From Epilithonimonas sp. JDS (GTDB lineage: Bacteria > Bacteroidota > Bacteroidia > Flavobacteriales > Weeksellaceae), in contig NZ_JAJSAX010000004.1 in NCBI RefSeq assembly GCF_021261315.1, positions 1 to 64,000 of the forward strand: DNA of 64,000 nucleotides, written 5' to 3'. A program made the position numbers and the translations under genes. The notes beneath the pieces are model-generated. The model made no database searches, was not told the origin of the DNA, and saw only the letters and a list, made by a program, of their open reading frames with translations. Below are positions 52,592 through 62,555 of this stretch, piece by piece. How positions within the stretch are numbered: position 1 is the first letter of the stretch; each line of letters starts with the position of its first letter.

Positions 52592-53153
52592 ACTTTCAAT
52601 TATAAATTTTTCTTTTGATAATTTTAAAATTTTAGTGCAGATCTTTTTGTTCTGCATTTTTAATTATAATGGTACGTCTGACTTTTAATAAATACATTTT
52701 CTAGGAAAATTTGATTAAGATAGAAGAATTGCTTTAAGCTTTTAAGTTAAAACTAAAGTCTCGTTTTTAAATTTAACAGAAGTTTAATGCAATTTAATTT
52801 ACAAAGCTTTTAGAATTTATTATTGGACTTTTAAGTCTTTAATTGGCTATTTTGGTTTTATGCCATAACCGAAGAAATATAGAAACATTTGACGGACGAT
52901 TTAAAAGCGTTATAAAAAAAATTAAATATCGCTGTGATATGATCTCAAACCTTAAAAAGACGTTCCATTCACTTCGAAATTAGTTGCTCAATTGACCGTC
53001 TTTTCAACTTTCATCTGTTCCCATAAATATATTTTGTTACAAGAGATTTGATTATATTCACTATTTGATTAGGATGAAATTTTAACATTGATTATTTCAA
53101 AATAAAACTTATCAATAAAAAAATTGTAAATCAACGGTTTCAGACAATTATTA
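52592..53153. other. Intergenic region with hairpin and diverged repeat copy B
   Basis: TGCAGA (52636-52641) and TCTGCA (52651-52656) form a short stem followed by T-rich sequence, possibly the terminator of the NmrA-like gene. Copy B of the repeat seen after the serine recombinase lies at 52841-52905. No gene is otherwise supported. Confidence 0.5.
52841..52905. repeat. Diverged repeat, copy B
   Basis: This segment (AATTGGCTATTTTGG..., ACCGAAGAAATAT, GAAACATTT) aligns with 39550-39616 at about three-quarters identity over 70 bp, with three small gaps. Both lie in noncoding sequence next to mobile-element debris. Confidence 0.5.
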
Positions 53154-53834
53154 TTAGAAGACAAGTACACTGGCGAACAAACCAATACTGTTCTCATTAT
53201 GTTTAATAGGGCCATACCATTCAAAATTACTACCTAGACCAAAGCTAAACTCTTTGTAGCTGAGTCCTGCACGCAGATAAATGTAGCTTCTGTTATGATC
53301 ACCTGAGCTTGGAACAAATCCATACAAACCTTGTGCACGACCGTACCATGACCAGTTATCATTAATTTTTGGACGATATTCTATGAGTAGCATGTTTTCT
53401 GATGCCCAATCACTTGCTAGATCGATTTTTGGGTTCGCTACGATAGTAAATTCAGGTGTAGAATATGAATATATCAGACTTGCTACCGGTCTGAATCCAT
53501 AAACAGGAGTATATTGCAAACCTGTTGTGACTTCTAAACCCCTTAACAATGTATAAGTAATATGCGATTGTGTCATGATGTCAGGTGTCATCTCTTTTTC
53601 CCAAGGAGCATTTCCATTGGTAATACTGAAAAAGCCAAGTTTTGGTATACTTTTAAACTTTTTATTAACCATAACCTGATAATAGATACCCCTGCTACCC
53701 AGCATCATCTCCATGTTGATAGGTGTGCTTTTGAGATCGGGTTGTTTTTCTGCAATTGTCTGAGCCTGGAAGGCTGTTGTAAGACTGATAAAAAATAAAG
53801 CTACGCCAATTCTTACTGATTTTTGCTCTTTCAT
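53154..53834 (-). CDS. Outer-membrane beta-barrel-like protein, DUF6268-like (tentative)
   Basis: This 226-aa exported protein has a signal peptide (MKEQKSVRIGVALFFISLTT) and a run of alternating-hydrophobic strands (ITYTLLRGLEVTTGLQYTP, SYIYLRAGLSYKEFSFGLGSNFEWYGP) ending in Phe (ASVLVF), which suggests outer-membrane assembly. It resembles small DUF6268-type porins, but the assignment is weak. An ATG at 53846 would add four residues. Confidence 0.7.
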   Translation of the reverse strand: MKEQKSVRIGVALFFISLTTAFQAQTIAEKQPDLKSTPINMEMMLGSRGIYYQVMVNKKFKSIPKLGFFSITNGNAPWEKEMTPDIMTQSHITYTLLRGLEVTTGLQYTPVYGFRPVASLIYSYSTPEFTIVANPKIDLASDWASENMLLIEYRPKINDNWSWYGRAQGLYGFVPSSGDHNRSYIYLRAGLSYKEFSFGLGSNFEWYGPIKHNENSIGLFASVLVF

Positions 53835-53951
53835 AATCTTATACATTTATTTCCCAAGGTTTAGTGTTAATATGCCAGTTTTAACATGAGAAAATTATAG
53901 CGCAAAATTAGAACAGACAATAGTCGCAGAGTAGTATAAAGATGGCAAATA

Positions 53952-54020
53952 TTAGGATAAATCGTGCAAAATTTTGTCCCGATATGCTGATGGTGAAATT
54001 CCGGTGATTTTTTAAAAAGC
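53952..54020 (-). pseudogene. C-terminal tail of an AraC-family regulator
   Basis: Nineteen codons on the minus strand end KITGISPSAYRDKILHDLS-stop, the usual closing of an AraC HTH domain. Upstream the frame is broken by a single-base shift in an A run (near 54010), and the rest of the gene is missing. It is a short relic beside the outer-membrane protein gene. Confidence 0.6.
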
Positions 54021-54077
54021 CTCGAAGGGCAGGAGCTATTTTTTTAATCAGTAATCATAATTTTAGCTATCAATAGT

Positions 54078-54115
54078 TGAACCTGATTCATCCCTTTAAG
54101 ATTGAATCAGGTTCA
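54078..54115. terminator. Perfect 13-bp hairpin
   Basis: TGAACCTGATTCA (54078-54090) and TGAATCAGGTTCA (54103-54115) are exact complements around a 12-nt loop. It lies between two minus-strand gene relics and may be a terminator or an old operator of a lost gene. Confidence 0.7.
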
Positions 54116-54124
54116 GTTGTAAAT

Positions 54125-54342
54125 TTAATGTTTTGGCAAATAAATTTTAAACTCCTTCCATTGAATGTATTGCTCTGCCGATTGTCTTGCGCAGGTTGTA
54201 TCTGTTCGCTCTTTAAAATTAAATGTTTGATCCACGTTCAATCGTACACCGGCTCTGTATCCTAAAATAAGTTGGTATTTTCTCACGAAATTATCAGGAT
54301 CATTATTAAAATTTATTCTAAGTTTTCGGTTGTGAGTACTAA
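54125..54342 (-). pseudogene. ORF fragment of unknown origin
   Basis: About 73 codons are open on the minus strand (GYRAGVRLNVDQTF..., ending YLPKH-stop), with no start codon and no family I recognise. It sits directly after the SDR relic in a different frame. It could be a decayed gene end or chance. Confidence 0.25.
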
Positions 54343-54630
54343 TCAGGGCTGTAAATTGAATTTCACGCCTGTCATCTGTTCGCCTACCTGCCATAGCCTG
54401 TTTCCTGTGGTTACATCTTTCGCCTGTTTGGGAATGGATGCAGGTCCCGGTGAACCCTTAACATGCATAAATCCGGAAGGTCCCCAGTAGGAACCATTCT
54501 TCACGATTGGATCTGTTGCCGCAAGAAGTGTAGGTAAAGCGGCTTTATCGGCCGGTTGTGAAATCAGCGGGGTAACTATTTTTTCGATCAGGAAACCACT
54601 GGTCCGCTGTAGGTTCGTAGGGGAAACGGT
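54343..54630 (-). pseudogene. SDR oxidoreductase, C-terminal fragment
   Basis: The frame matches the C-terminal part of an SDR of the retinol/protochlorophyllide-reductase-like group: SPTNLQRTSGFLIEKIV, LISQPADKAALPTLLAATDP and LWQVGEQMTGVKF. The Rossmann N-terminus and YxxxK are gone. Homology stops near 54630, exactly where the antiporter homology begins on the opposite strand, so one deletion removed both 5' ends. Confidence 0.8.
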
Positions 54631-56073
54631 ATACCACAAACTAAAGTAGAGCCAGAATTAATTTTTATAATCTTTTTACCTCCCTTGCTGTTTGAGGCAG
54701 CGTGGTCAACCTCCTGGAAAGAGCTTTGGCGCTGGCGTCGGATTATCCTTAGTTTTGCTTTTGTGGTTGTGTTTTTTACAGCATTATCGGTTGCAATTTT
54801 TGCCAACTATTTTATACCGGGTTTTTCCTTAGCCCTGGGTTTTTTGCTTGGTGGAATTGTATCTCCGCCTGATGCTGTTAGTGCCGGTGCTATTTTGAAA
54901 TTTGTAAAAGTCCCGAAACGACTGTCTTCAATTCTTGAGGGAGAGAGTTTATTGAATGATGCATCGTCTTTGATCATTTTAAGATTTGCAATGATTGCAG
55001 CTGCAACAGGGCAGTTTGTTTGGCATGAAGCTGCAGTCAGTCTTGTCTGGATGTGTATAGGCGGTGTCGGAATCGGACTGGCAATAGCGTACATCTTTAT
55101 GAATATGCACAAAATCTTACCGACTGATTCGAACATCGATATTCTAATGACTTTCATTGCGCCATTCTCAATGTATTTGGCGACAGAACAATTGAATGCT
55201 TCAGGAGTACTGGCAGTAGTTGCAGGAGGTTTATTTCTTTCATACCACAGCCATGATTTCTTAAGTGGTGCATCGCGAATAAGGACCTTAACAGTTGGGG
55301 AAAGTTTTTGTTTTCTATTGAATGGGATTGTTTTCATGTTAATAGGTTTGGATTTACCTGAAATTGTTTCAGGCTTAGGCAAAGCAGATATTTACACTTC
55401 AATTGGCTATGGTATCGCTGTCTCAGCTGTACTTGTTATTGTAAGAATCTTCGCAAGTTATGGAGCGGTGATAACAACATTAATTATGAAGAATTTCATC
55501 AGTGTTGCCGATCCGGAACCTCCCGGTTGGAAAACCCCTTTAATTATTGGCTGGACAGGGATGAGAGGGGTCGTTTCATTAGCTGCGGCACTTTCGATTC
55601 CCATGACTCTGGATGACGGAACTCCTTTTCCGCAAAGAGATATGATACTTTTCATCACATTTATTGTAATTCTTTCAACCCTATTGATACAGGGTTTGAC
55701 ACTTCCTGTTTTTCTTAGAAAATTTCCACCGGTCGACCGGGACTTTATAAGAACTGAAAAGGAGATCGATCAGGACATCAAGAACAGTTTGGCAAAAGTG
55801 GCAATTGATAAAATTCGTAATGATTATAGTGATAAAATAAAAAGCTTTCCGACGTTGAATGATCAATTGCAGCGGTATGAAACTCAGGCAATGAGTTCTG
55901 AGATAATTGTTAATTACGAAGAATATAAAAAGATTTATGTTGATATTCTTGATGCCCAAAGATACTGGCTTATAAATAAAAACCGAGAAGAACTTTTGTT
56001 AGATGAAGAAATTATCAGAAAACATCTTAGGTTATTGGATCTTCAGGAAGAAAGATTAAATATGAAAATCTAA
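54613..56073 (+). pseudogene. Na+/H+ antiporter (NhaP/CPA1-like), 5' truncated
   Basis: The open frame begins at 54613 (GNGIPQTKVEPELIFIIFLPP) and runs to 56073, giving most of a CPA1 antiporter: FLPPLLFEAAW, GGIVSPPDAVSAGAILK (the conserved Asp in the transport site), LEGESLLNDASSLIILRFA, GWTGMRGVVSLAAALSIP, and a hydrophilic tail. The first 50 residues or so, including the first transmembrane helices, are missing. A TTG at 54685 could start a shorter product. Probably non-functional; the fragment abuts an SDR fragment on the other strand. Confidence 0.8.
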
Positions 56074-56477
56074 GGTTTTAAAGAAAATTTATCAAGAAAT
56101 TCTTGATATCATAATTCTGAGTTCAGTTCCTTAACACAATAAATATCTTATAATTAAGAAATGTCAAAACAAACGTAACTGTTATTTATTGATTGTTTAA
56201 TGAGCTTGGATATACTATCGAAATGTTACTTCATTATTCCATCAAAGAAGTTAGTTATAGATAAGAATTTTTTGTACTGAATTTTTATAATTTAGTTTTT
56301 CCTGAGGAAGGCAATCTTTGACAATGATTGAACCACGAGCTTTATTTAATTAGTATTGTTGACTTATAATAGCCAAGGTAGAGAACTACAAATGGAAGTT
56401 TAAATTTCTGAATATGTATTGTATTATTGCATAATCTTGAACTTCAGAAAAAAAACTTACAACAAACGTTTTTATAT
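56074..56477. other. Intergenic region, nothing recognised
   Basis: About 400 bp of A/T-rich sequence. I see no gene fragment, repeat or hairpin here. Confidence 0.4.
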
Positions 56478-57075
56478 ATACCCATCACATAATCAATCAA
56501 TATTGATTCGCTAAAAGCAGATTATATCTTGATTACCCATTCTCATTACGATCACGTTTTAGATGTTGAAACCATTGCAGAAAAGAATGATTCGGTTATC
56601 GTTTCAAACGCTGAAATCACCACTTATTATGAGAAGAAAGGTTTTAAATCTCACTTTATGAATCATGGGGGCAGCTGGAAATTTGATTTTGGAAAAGTAA
56701 AATACGTTAACGCCAGTCATTCAAGTAGTTTTTCAGATGGTAGCTATGGGGGGGAATCCTGGAGGTTTCGTGATAGAGACAGATACCATAAATATTTACA
56801 TTGCAGGAGATACTGCATTAAGTTACGATATGAAATTGATCCCCCTCCGTACCAAACTGGATCTAGCCATTTTTCCAATCGGGGGCAACTTTACGATGGA
56901 TGTAGAAGATGCAATAATTGCGTCAGATTTTGTGGAGTGCAATAAAATTCTGGGATATCATTATGATAGTAACCCTTACATTACCATCGATCATCAAGAA
57001 TCAGTCAAAAAATTTGCAGATAGGGGAAAAGAATTGCTGCTTTTGAAAGTTGGTGAATTTTTAGAATTTCAATAA
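56478..57075 (+). pseudogene. Metallo-beta-lactamase-fold hydrolase (UPF0173/UlaG-like) with frameshifts
   Basis: The protein is split over three frames. The first piece is near 56480 (PSHNQSI), the second starts near 56508 and holds the metal-binding THSHYDHV motif, and the third, after a G7 run at 56748-56754, continues NPGGFVIETDTINIYIAGDTALSYDMKLI and ends with LGYHYDSNPYI. With six Gs the second and third would be in frame (GSYGGNPGGF). The N-terminus is also cut. The original was a cytoplasmic metal-dependent hydrolase. Confidence 0.8.
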
Positions 57076-57364
57076 TATATTGAGTTTTCAGTGGGAGGGA
57101 ATGTTTAATATATTTTCTCAATCCCGGCATTCTGCTATTCATTTTTTCACAGACTACATGGAATCAATGGCGACTTGATTTGTAATTATTGTTCTTATAG
57201 GAAGTTCATTGTTTGCTCAAAGACTATGGATGAAATTCTCAAATTCCACATAAAAGTATTAAAGGTATATACAGAAATAACATAAGCCGATGATTTGGCA
57301 TACAGCATTTATAAATAAAATAAGTAATGCTATCTACTAATAAACGGGCTGAGCCCATAACAAT

Positions 57365-57659
57365 ATGATAACAAAAAAAATAAGATGGCTGTCGACCTTT
57401 TTACCATTAATTTTGGTATTGTCAGGTTGCGGTAAAGATCCAAAGCCGCAGGTCAAGAAGACGCAAACCATTACGCATGGCTCTGCATGGCAATCACAGT
57501 ACGATCGCATAGACCCAAAAAGATTTACCTGACAACGCTATCGAGCTATTCAGTGAGCAATGGATGGTGGTGACGGCAGAAAAAGAAAACCTATTCAACA
57601 GCATGGTCATCAGCTGGGGAGGTTTAGGTTTTATAAAGTGGCTCAGGCTGCAACTGTAA
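57365..57659 (+). pseudogene. Flavin reductase-like lipoprotein, frameshifted and truncated
   Basis: It begins with a lipoprotein signal (MITKKIRWLSTFLPLILVLSGC). After a frame change in the A run near 57520 it reads LPDNAIELFSEQWMVVTAEKENLFNSMVISWGGLGF, the start of a flavin reductase/FMN-binding fold. Homology stops near 57636 and a different gene tail follows. The short gap before it (57076-57364) holds only a signal-peptide-like scrap near 57190 that is broken by stops. Confidence 0.65.
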
Positions 57660-57934
57660 ATAAAAATACTGATGAACTAATTGAATCGATTAAAAAGAAG
57701 AATGCAGATGCAAAATTTACAAAGAATATAACTAAAGATGAAATCGGAAAAACTTCTTTTTACAAAACTTTTATAAAAGTTGATCTGGGAAATAATGTTT
57801 CACAAAATTATATAATTTACAATGCAATAATAAACGGCTACAATGCGAGTTTTTGTATAATATATTTAAATGAGACACCTGAACTAATAGAATTATTAAA
57901 TGCATTTACAGATTCAAAATTTAAAATTCAATAA
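57640..57934 (+). pseudogene. C-terminal fragment of an unidentified protein
   Basis: The frame reads DELIESIKKKNADAKFTKNI, GKTSFYKTFIKVDLGNNVSQN, IIYNAIINGYNASFCIIYL and ends KFKIQ. The final part resembles PsbP-like/DUF1795 secreted proteins, but identification is weak. It is joined in frame to the out-of-frame end of the flavin reductase relic, so the fusion is a deletion product. Confidence 0.45.
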
Positions 57935-58597
57935 ATTAAGGCAACAATATACTTGAGTGTACCATCGAAAAAATATTATTTATCTGTACAAAAGTGTATT
58001 TTTACACATAATGACATTATCAGATATATTTAAATATATAATAACTTAAAAAAATTATTCTAAGTAATTAAAATGGTGCCAACTGTCTTCAGTGGGCGCC
58101 ATTTGGCTGTTCGTGAACATCACAGGACTATATTCAAACCAATTAATATTAGATATTGATAATATTTTGAATGTATTAAATGTTGTTTAATTTACATTCA
58201 TTAAAAATTGAAGCTAAAAAATATCTGTTTTTTAGCTGGGCAAATTCGGTTTGGTACTTTATCTATAAAGCAATAAAAAAAACATTGCATGGGATTATAA
58301 GGGATTAAAGTTTTAGCACCACGATTATACTTTTTCGTTGATGATTTGACCAATGAAAATGCTAAATGGAGAATCTCAATATATTTATTTCATAGCCTTT
58401 GAGCATAATTTTTTTAAACAAAATTGATAGTTTCGTAAAGCTTTGATACAATCAGGATTGAAATAGTAGTAAATTTCAGTTATTTCAAAGTCCATTTCAG
58501 TAGCCAATTATTCCGTTTCGGTAAAGATAAAAGTCAGATGTCGGCTTCTCGTTCATTTCTTTGTATTAATAAATATAAATAATTGAACCAGAATATT
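57935..58597. other. Intergenic region with a hairpin before the catalase gene
   Basis: AAATGGTGCC (58071-58080) and GGCGCCATTT (58095-58104) form a 10-bp stem with one wobble pair and a 14-nt loop, possibly the terminator of a former gene. The remainder is A/T-rich with no gene; the catalase promoter must lie in the last 150 bp. Confidence 0.5.
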
Positions 58598-59698
58598 ATG
58601 AAAAAATATTTTTTTCCAGCTGATTCCAAAAAACGAAAAACCGGAATCAGATTAGCGGGTATTGCCCTTACTGCATTGCTGCTAGTTTCAGCCTTTGCGT
58701 GGTCTGCAGGTCTTATTGGGCAACGTAATACGACCAGAACATTTTTAGAGAATACACCGGATTCATTTCCGGCAGGATACCGTCGGGCTCACGGCAAAGG
58801 TATTTGCTTTGAAGGCACTTTTCACGCTTCTGGAAATGCTGTGCCATTATCTATAGCACAGGTATTTGGACAGAAAGATGTTCCTGCAGTGGGTCGATTT
58901 TCTTTAGGTACCGGCAATCCGCACGCGCCGGATAATTCCAGCCGTACAGTAAGTATGGCTTTGATGCTGACATCTGCTGATGGCGAACAGTGGCGAATGA
59001 AATTGAATAATAAACCTTTTTTTGGCACTCGGGATGCCGTAGGATTTCTAAAACAAATTGAAGCTTTTAAGCCCGATCCTACAACAGGAAAACCTAATCC
59101 TGAAAAGGTTGCAGCTTTTCTTAAAGAATACCCTGAAGCAAAAAAGTCTATGGAATATGATGCCAAGGCACCCTGGACTAAAAGTTTTGCAGGCTCGGAA
59201 TATTATGTTATCAATGCATTTCTTTTAATAGATTCCAACGGAAAAGAACATCCTGTTCGTTGGTCAATGCGTCCGCACGCTCCCTTTGTTTCGATGAGCG
59301 CAGAAGAACGAAAAAAGGCTGGCCCAAACTATTTATTTGATGAATTGAAAAAGCGACTGGAAAAAGCTCCTCTTTATTGGGATCTGGTATTGACTATCGC
59401 TGAACCCGGAGACCCTGTCAACGACCCCTCCCAACAATGGCCTGCAAACCGTAAACAAATCATTGCAGGGACTTTGGAAGTTAACCGTGTTTTTGATCAG
59501 GCAGAAGGTGGGTGCAGGGATATCAACTTTGATCCAACGCTTGTGCCGAAGGGAATTGCGTTGTCTGATGATCCTGTTTTAGCAGCAAGGGCAGGTATAT
59601 ATTCTCATTCGTACAATGACAGGGTAAGAGAAATCGGTTATGGCAAAGCGACCGATGCTGTAGGAAAACCTATAAAAGACAACTCTCAAAACAAATAA
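58598..59698 (+). CDS. Membrane-anchored catalase-family peroxidase
   Basis: This 366-aa heme protein has an N-terminal membrane anchor or signal (KTGIRLAGIALTALLLVSAFAW) and the SrpA-like catalase core: RRAHGKGICFEGTF (catalytic His), FSLGTGNPHAPDNSS, and the proximal-side R-x-x-x-Y pattern in ARAGIYSHSYNDR. It lacks the long N- and C-terminal arms of full catalases, so peroxidase rather than catalase activity is likely. It precedes a cytochrome b561 by 2 bp. The TTG frame start at 58583 is rejected in favour of the ATG at 58598. Confidence 0.92.
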   Translation: MKKYFFPADSKKRKTGIRLAGIALTALLLVSAFAWSAGLIGQRNTTRTFLENTPDSFPAGYRRAHGKGICFEGTFHASGNAVPLSIAQVFGQKDVPAVGRFSLGTGNPHAPDNSSRTVSMALMLTSADGEQWRMKLNNKPFFGTRDAVGFLKQIEAFKPDPTTGKPNPEKVAAFLKEYPEAKKSMEYDAKAPWTKSFAGSEYYVINAFLLIDSNGKEHPVRWSMRPHAPFVSMSAEERKKAGPNYLFDELKKRLEKAPLYWDLVLTIAEPGDPVNDPSQQWPANRKQIIAGTLEVNRVFDQAEGGCRDINFDPTLVPKGIALSDDPVLAARAGIYSHSYNDRVREIGYGKATDAVGKPIKDNSQNK

Positions 59699-59700
59699 CG

Positions 59701-60291
59701 ATGAATAATAAAAAGCTGACTCAGATGCCTCCTTCATCTTTTAATATTACGGCGCGAATCCTACATTGGCTGATGGCCGCAATGATATTAACAATGTTAT
59801 TCGTGGGAGTAGGAATGATGACATCATTAACATTAAGGCCTTGGCTGCTGGATTTGCATATACCGTTGGGAGTAGCTGTACTGCTGCTGGTAATTGTCCG
59901 TTTGATCAACCGCCTGACCAGACCCGTTCCAAAGCTTCCCGGTGAAATGCCGGGCTGGCAGAAATATATGGCTACGATACTGCATTGGGTATTTTATGCG
60001 CTGATGTTTGCACTGCCTCTTTCCGGCTGGGCACAGCTGTCAGCCGGTGGCTTCCCGGTGAGGCTTTACCCGGGTTTCCATCTTCCCGCGATATTAGAAC
60101 AAAACCCAACTTCTTATGCCTTGTTGCACGATTCACACCGGATAATGGCTTGGGCGTTTTTCTTTATGATAGTCGGGCATCTTTCTGCGGCCTTGATTCA
60201 CGGGTTTATTTACAGAGACAACATTCTGCAATCAATGATAGGGCAAAAAAAGCTAACTGATAAATCTGAGGAAATCTGTTCTGACCAATAA
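59701..60291 (+). CDS. Cytochrome b561 family protein
   Basis: This 196-aa membrane protein has four helices with paired histidines for two hemes b: RILHWLMAAMILTMLFVGV, LDLHIPLGVAVLLLVIVRL, MATILHWVFYALMFALPLSGW and LLHDSHRIMAWAFFFMIVGHLSAALIHGF. It should carry electrons from quinol to the periplasmic side. With the catalase 2 bp upstream, it likely forms a quinol-peroxidase system that detoxifies hydrogen peroxide outside the cell. Confidence 0.93.
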   Translation: MNNKKLTQMPPSSFNITARILHWLMAAMILTMLFVGVGMMTSLTLRPWLLDLHIPLGVAVLLLVIVRLINRLTRPVPKLPGEMPGWQKYMATILHWVFYALMFALPLSGWAQLSAGGFPVRLYPGFHLPAILEQNPTSYALLHDSHRIMAWAFFFMIVGHLSAALIHGFIYRDNILQSMIGQKKLTDKSEEICSDQ

Positions 60292-60407
60292 ACTTAAGAA
60301 GGGCAAAATGCTATCGGTGTAAAAGTCTTTGTATATTTAAATTCTCATTTTTTAATTTATAATGAATTTTAATAATATAATTCGACTTAACAATTGAGAT
60401 CTATTTT

Positions 60408-61499
60408 ATGAAGAAAGAACAAAATGCATTTTTGAATAACCGCTGGAAACGAATATTGATTGTTTGTTTTGCCTTTTTAATGATGTACCTCATTTCATTC
60501 ATCATCGATCCGTTCTCTCCTTACTGGGGCAATTTTTTTAAAAGGGATTGGACGAAAGTAAGCCGGGATCTTGCAACCTCTTTTATTTTTTGCTTTATTG
60601 TATCAGAAGTGAGCATTCTCATCAGCAACAGGTTTAACCAAAGTGTTCCCTGGACCAATTATCCTGGAAAGCGTTTTACGATTGAAATATTTCTGAATCT
60701 TTTTGTAATCCTGGCAGTACAGCTGATTATTAACTTTTTCAAATCGAGGATGAATGGAAAACCTCTGACTTTTGGATTTGGTCCGGGAGGATCCGTAGAA
60801 GAGGCAAGAGGGATGATCCAGTGGCTTGTCGTTAGTACTATTATTGCACTATTTATCGTAGGAATTCATATTGGCAATTACCTGATATCAAATTGGAAAA
60901 ACGAGGCATTAAAGGCTTCAGAGCTTAAGCAGGTAGCATTGGATGCTGAGTTACAGTCATTAAAACTTCAGATAGATTCACATTTTGTATTCAATAATCT
61001 GAGTGTATTGTCTGAGACCATCCTCAAAGATCAGATGCTGGGATATGCATATGCTGAAAACTTTTCCCGTATATACCGTTACCTTCTTCTAAATGCTAAA
61101 AAAGATATTATTACGCTGGAACAGGAGCTTAAATTTTTAGAGTCTTACCGATTTCTTATTGAACACCGGTTCTCTAATGGGGTACAGTTTCATATCTCTG
61201 CAGATGAGTCATCAAAAAATCTTTATATGCCGCCTCTTACCTTGCAGCTTCTTGTCGAAAATGCGTTAAAGCACAATAAAACGAACCGAAAAGAACCACT
61301 GATCGTACGCATCAGTACTGATAATGCGCAAACATTGACAGTTGAAAATAATATGCTGCCAATTGCAAAGGTTCAAGATTCTTTTGGTATAGGATTAACC
61401 AATATAAAACGTAGGTATCAATTGCTGTCAAAACGGCCGGTTGAGATCAGTAAAGCCAATAATTGTTTCAAAGTAACCATACCACTTCTTAAACTATGA
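60408..61499 (+). CDS. Sensor histidine kinase, LytS type
   Basis: This 363-aa kinase has four transmembrane segments in residues 15-165, a coiled-coil linker (ELKQVALDAELQSLKLQID), the phosphoacceptor motif SHFVFNNLSVLSETIL in which H-F-x-F-N-N replaces the usual HFLFNTLN, and a C-terminal ATPase region with FGIGLTNIKRRYQ. It overlaps the next gene by 4 bp, so the pair is coupled. The signal is unknown; the catalase/b561 neighbour suggests a redox link. Confidence 0.9.
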   Translation: MKKEQNAFLNNRWKRILIVCFAFLMMYLISFIIDPFSPYWGNFFKRDWTKVSRDLATSFIFCFIVSEVSILISNRFNQSVPWTNYPGKRFTIEIFLNLFVILAVQLIINFFKSRMNGKPLTFGFGPGGSVEEARGMIQWLVVSTIIALFIVGIHIGNYLISNWKNEALKASELKQVALDAELQSLKLQIDSHFVFNNLSVLSETILKDQMLGYAYAENFSRIYRYLLLNAKKDIITLEQELKFLESYRFLIEHRFSNGVQFHISADESSKNLYMPPLTLQLLVENALKHNKTNRKEPLIVRISTDNAQTLTVENNMLPIAKVQDSFGIGLTNIKRRYQLLSKRPVEISKANNCFKVTIPLLKL

Positions 61500-62254
61500 T
61501 GACAAGCAGGATTTTAATTATTGAAGACGAGATTCCCAATGCAGAAAGACTTGTTCGTCTGCTTGGTAAAGTACGACCAAATGCAGAGATAGTAGCTGTT
61601 ATTGAAAGCGTTGCGGAAAGTGTGGAGTGGTTTAATGAAAATGAGCAGCCCGATGTTGTGATGATGGATATCAGGCTGTCTGATGGATTAAGTTTTGAAA
61701 TTTTTGAAAAAGCGGAAGTCCTTTGCCCCGTTATCTTTACCACTGCATATGACGAATATGCAGTCAAGGCGTTCAGGTATAACAGTGTTTTTTATCTTTT
61801 GAAGCCTATTGAGCAGGATGAACTGAATATGGCTATAGAAAAACTCGAAGCAAAGACGATTGTAAAAATTGATCGTACATTAATGGAAACTCTTTTAACT
61901 TCTCTGAAGCCACAAGGTTACAGGAATCGTTTTCTGATATCATATAGAGATAGTTATAAGACTGTACTCGTTGATGATATAATGTACTTTTATTCAGAAT
62001 TTAAAATGACGAAAGCCAGGCTGGCTAATGGTGAGGAGGAAATAATTCCGGAAACGTTGGAAGAACTGGAACAGCAACTTGATCCCAAATTATTTTTCAG
62101 AGCCAACAGGCAGTATATTATAAACATTAATTCTATTTTACAGATCAGCAATTATTTTAAGGGTAAGCTTAAAGTAAAACTAAAAAAAAGCGATGAAGCA
62201 ATTATCATAAGTCGAGAAAAATCTGCACAATTTAAATCTTGGATCGGTTACTAA
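61496..62254 (+). CDS. LytTR-type response regulator
   Basis: This 252-aa regulator has a receiver domain (ILIIEDEIPNAERLVRLL, phosphoacceptor in VVMMDIRLSDGLSF, and YLLKPIEQDEL) and a C-terminal LytTR domain (RFLISYRDSYKTVLVDDIMYFYSEF, FFRANRQYIININSI). It overlaps the kinase gene at ATGA (61496-61499). Targets unknown. Confidence 0.92.
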   Translation: MMTSRILIIEDEIPNAERLVRLLGKVRPNAEIVAVIESVAESVEWFNENEQPDVVMMDIRLSDGLSFEIFEKAEVLCPVIFTTAYDEYAVKAFRYNSVFYLLKPIEQDELNMAIEKLEAKTIVKIDRTLMETLLTSLKPQGYRNRFLISYRDSYKTVLVDDIMYFYSEFKMTKARLANGEEEIIPETLEELEQQLDPKLFFRANRQYIININSILQISNYFKGKLKVKLKKSDEAIIISREKSAQFKSWIGY

Positions 62255-62555
62255 TCAAGAGGTTGTCATTACGAAAATAATATTATAGCAATTGAGATTT
62301 TAGCTTAATAATATATTCTAATTTATTGTAAATTAAATGTTAAAATAAAGTATGGTATATAAAATATTTCCTCGTCACGTAGTCATTTAGAATTAAAATA
62401 CATTAAAATTATATTGTAAAATTCTGGTAGCCACAAATTTTAATGTAGAAAAATCGAGATATAAAAAAACTTTCATACAACTGAGTTTGCGTAAGTGCAC
62501 AATAACAAAATCGGTTCTTTAAATGTTCAAGCAAGTACAGTTAATTGAGTAAATT
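62255..62555. other. Intergenic region between converging genes
   Basis: This 301-bp A/T-rich stretch separates the LytTR gene from the converging LacI gene. I see no clear hairpin and no gene. Confidence 0.4.
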
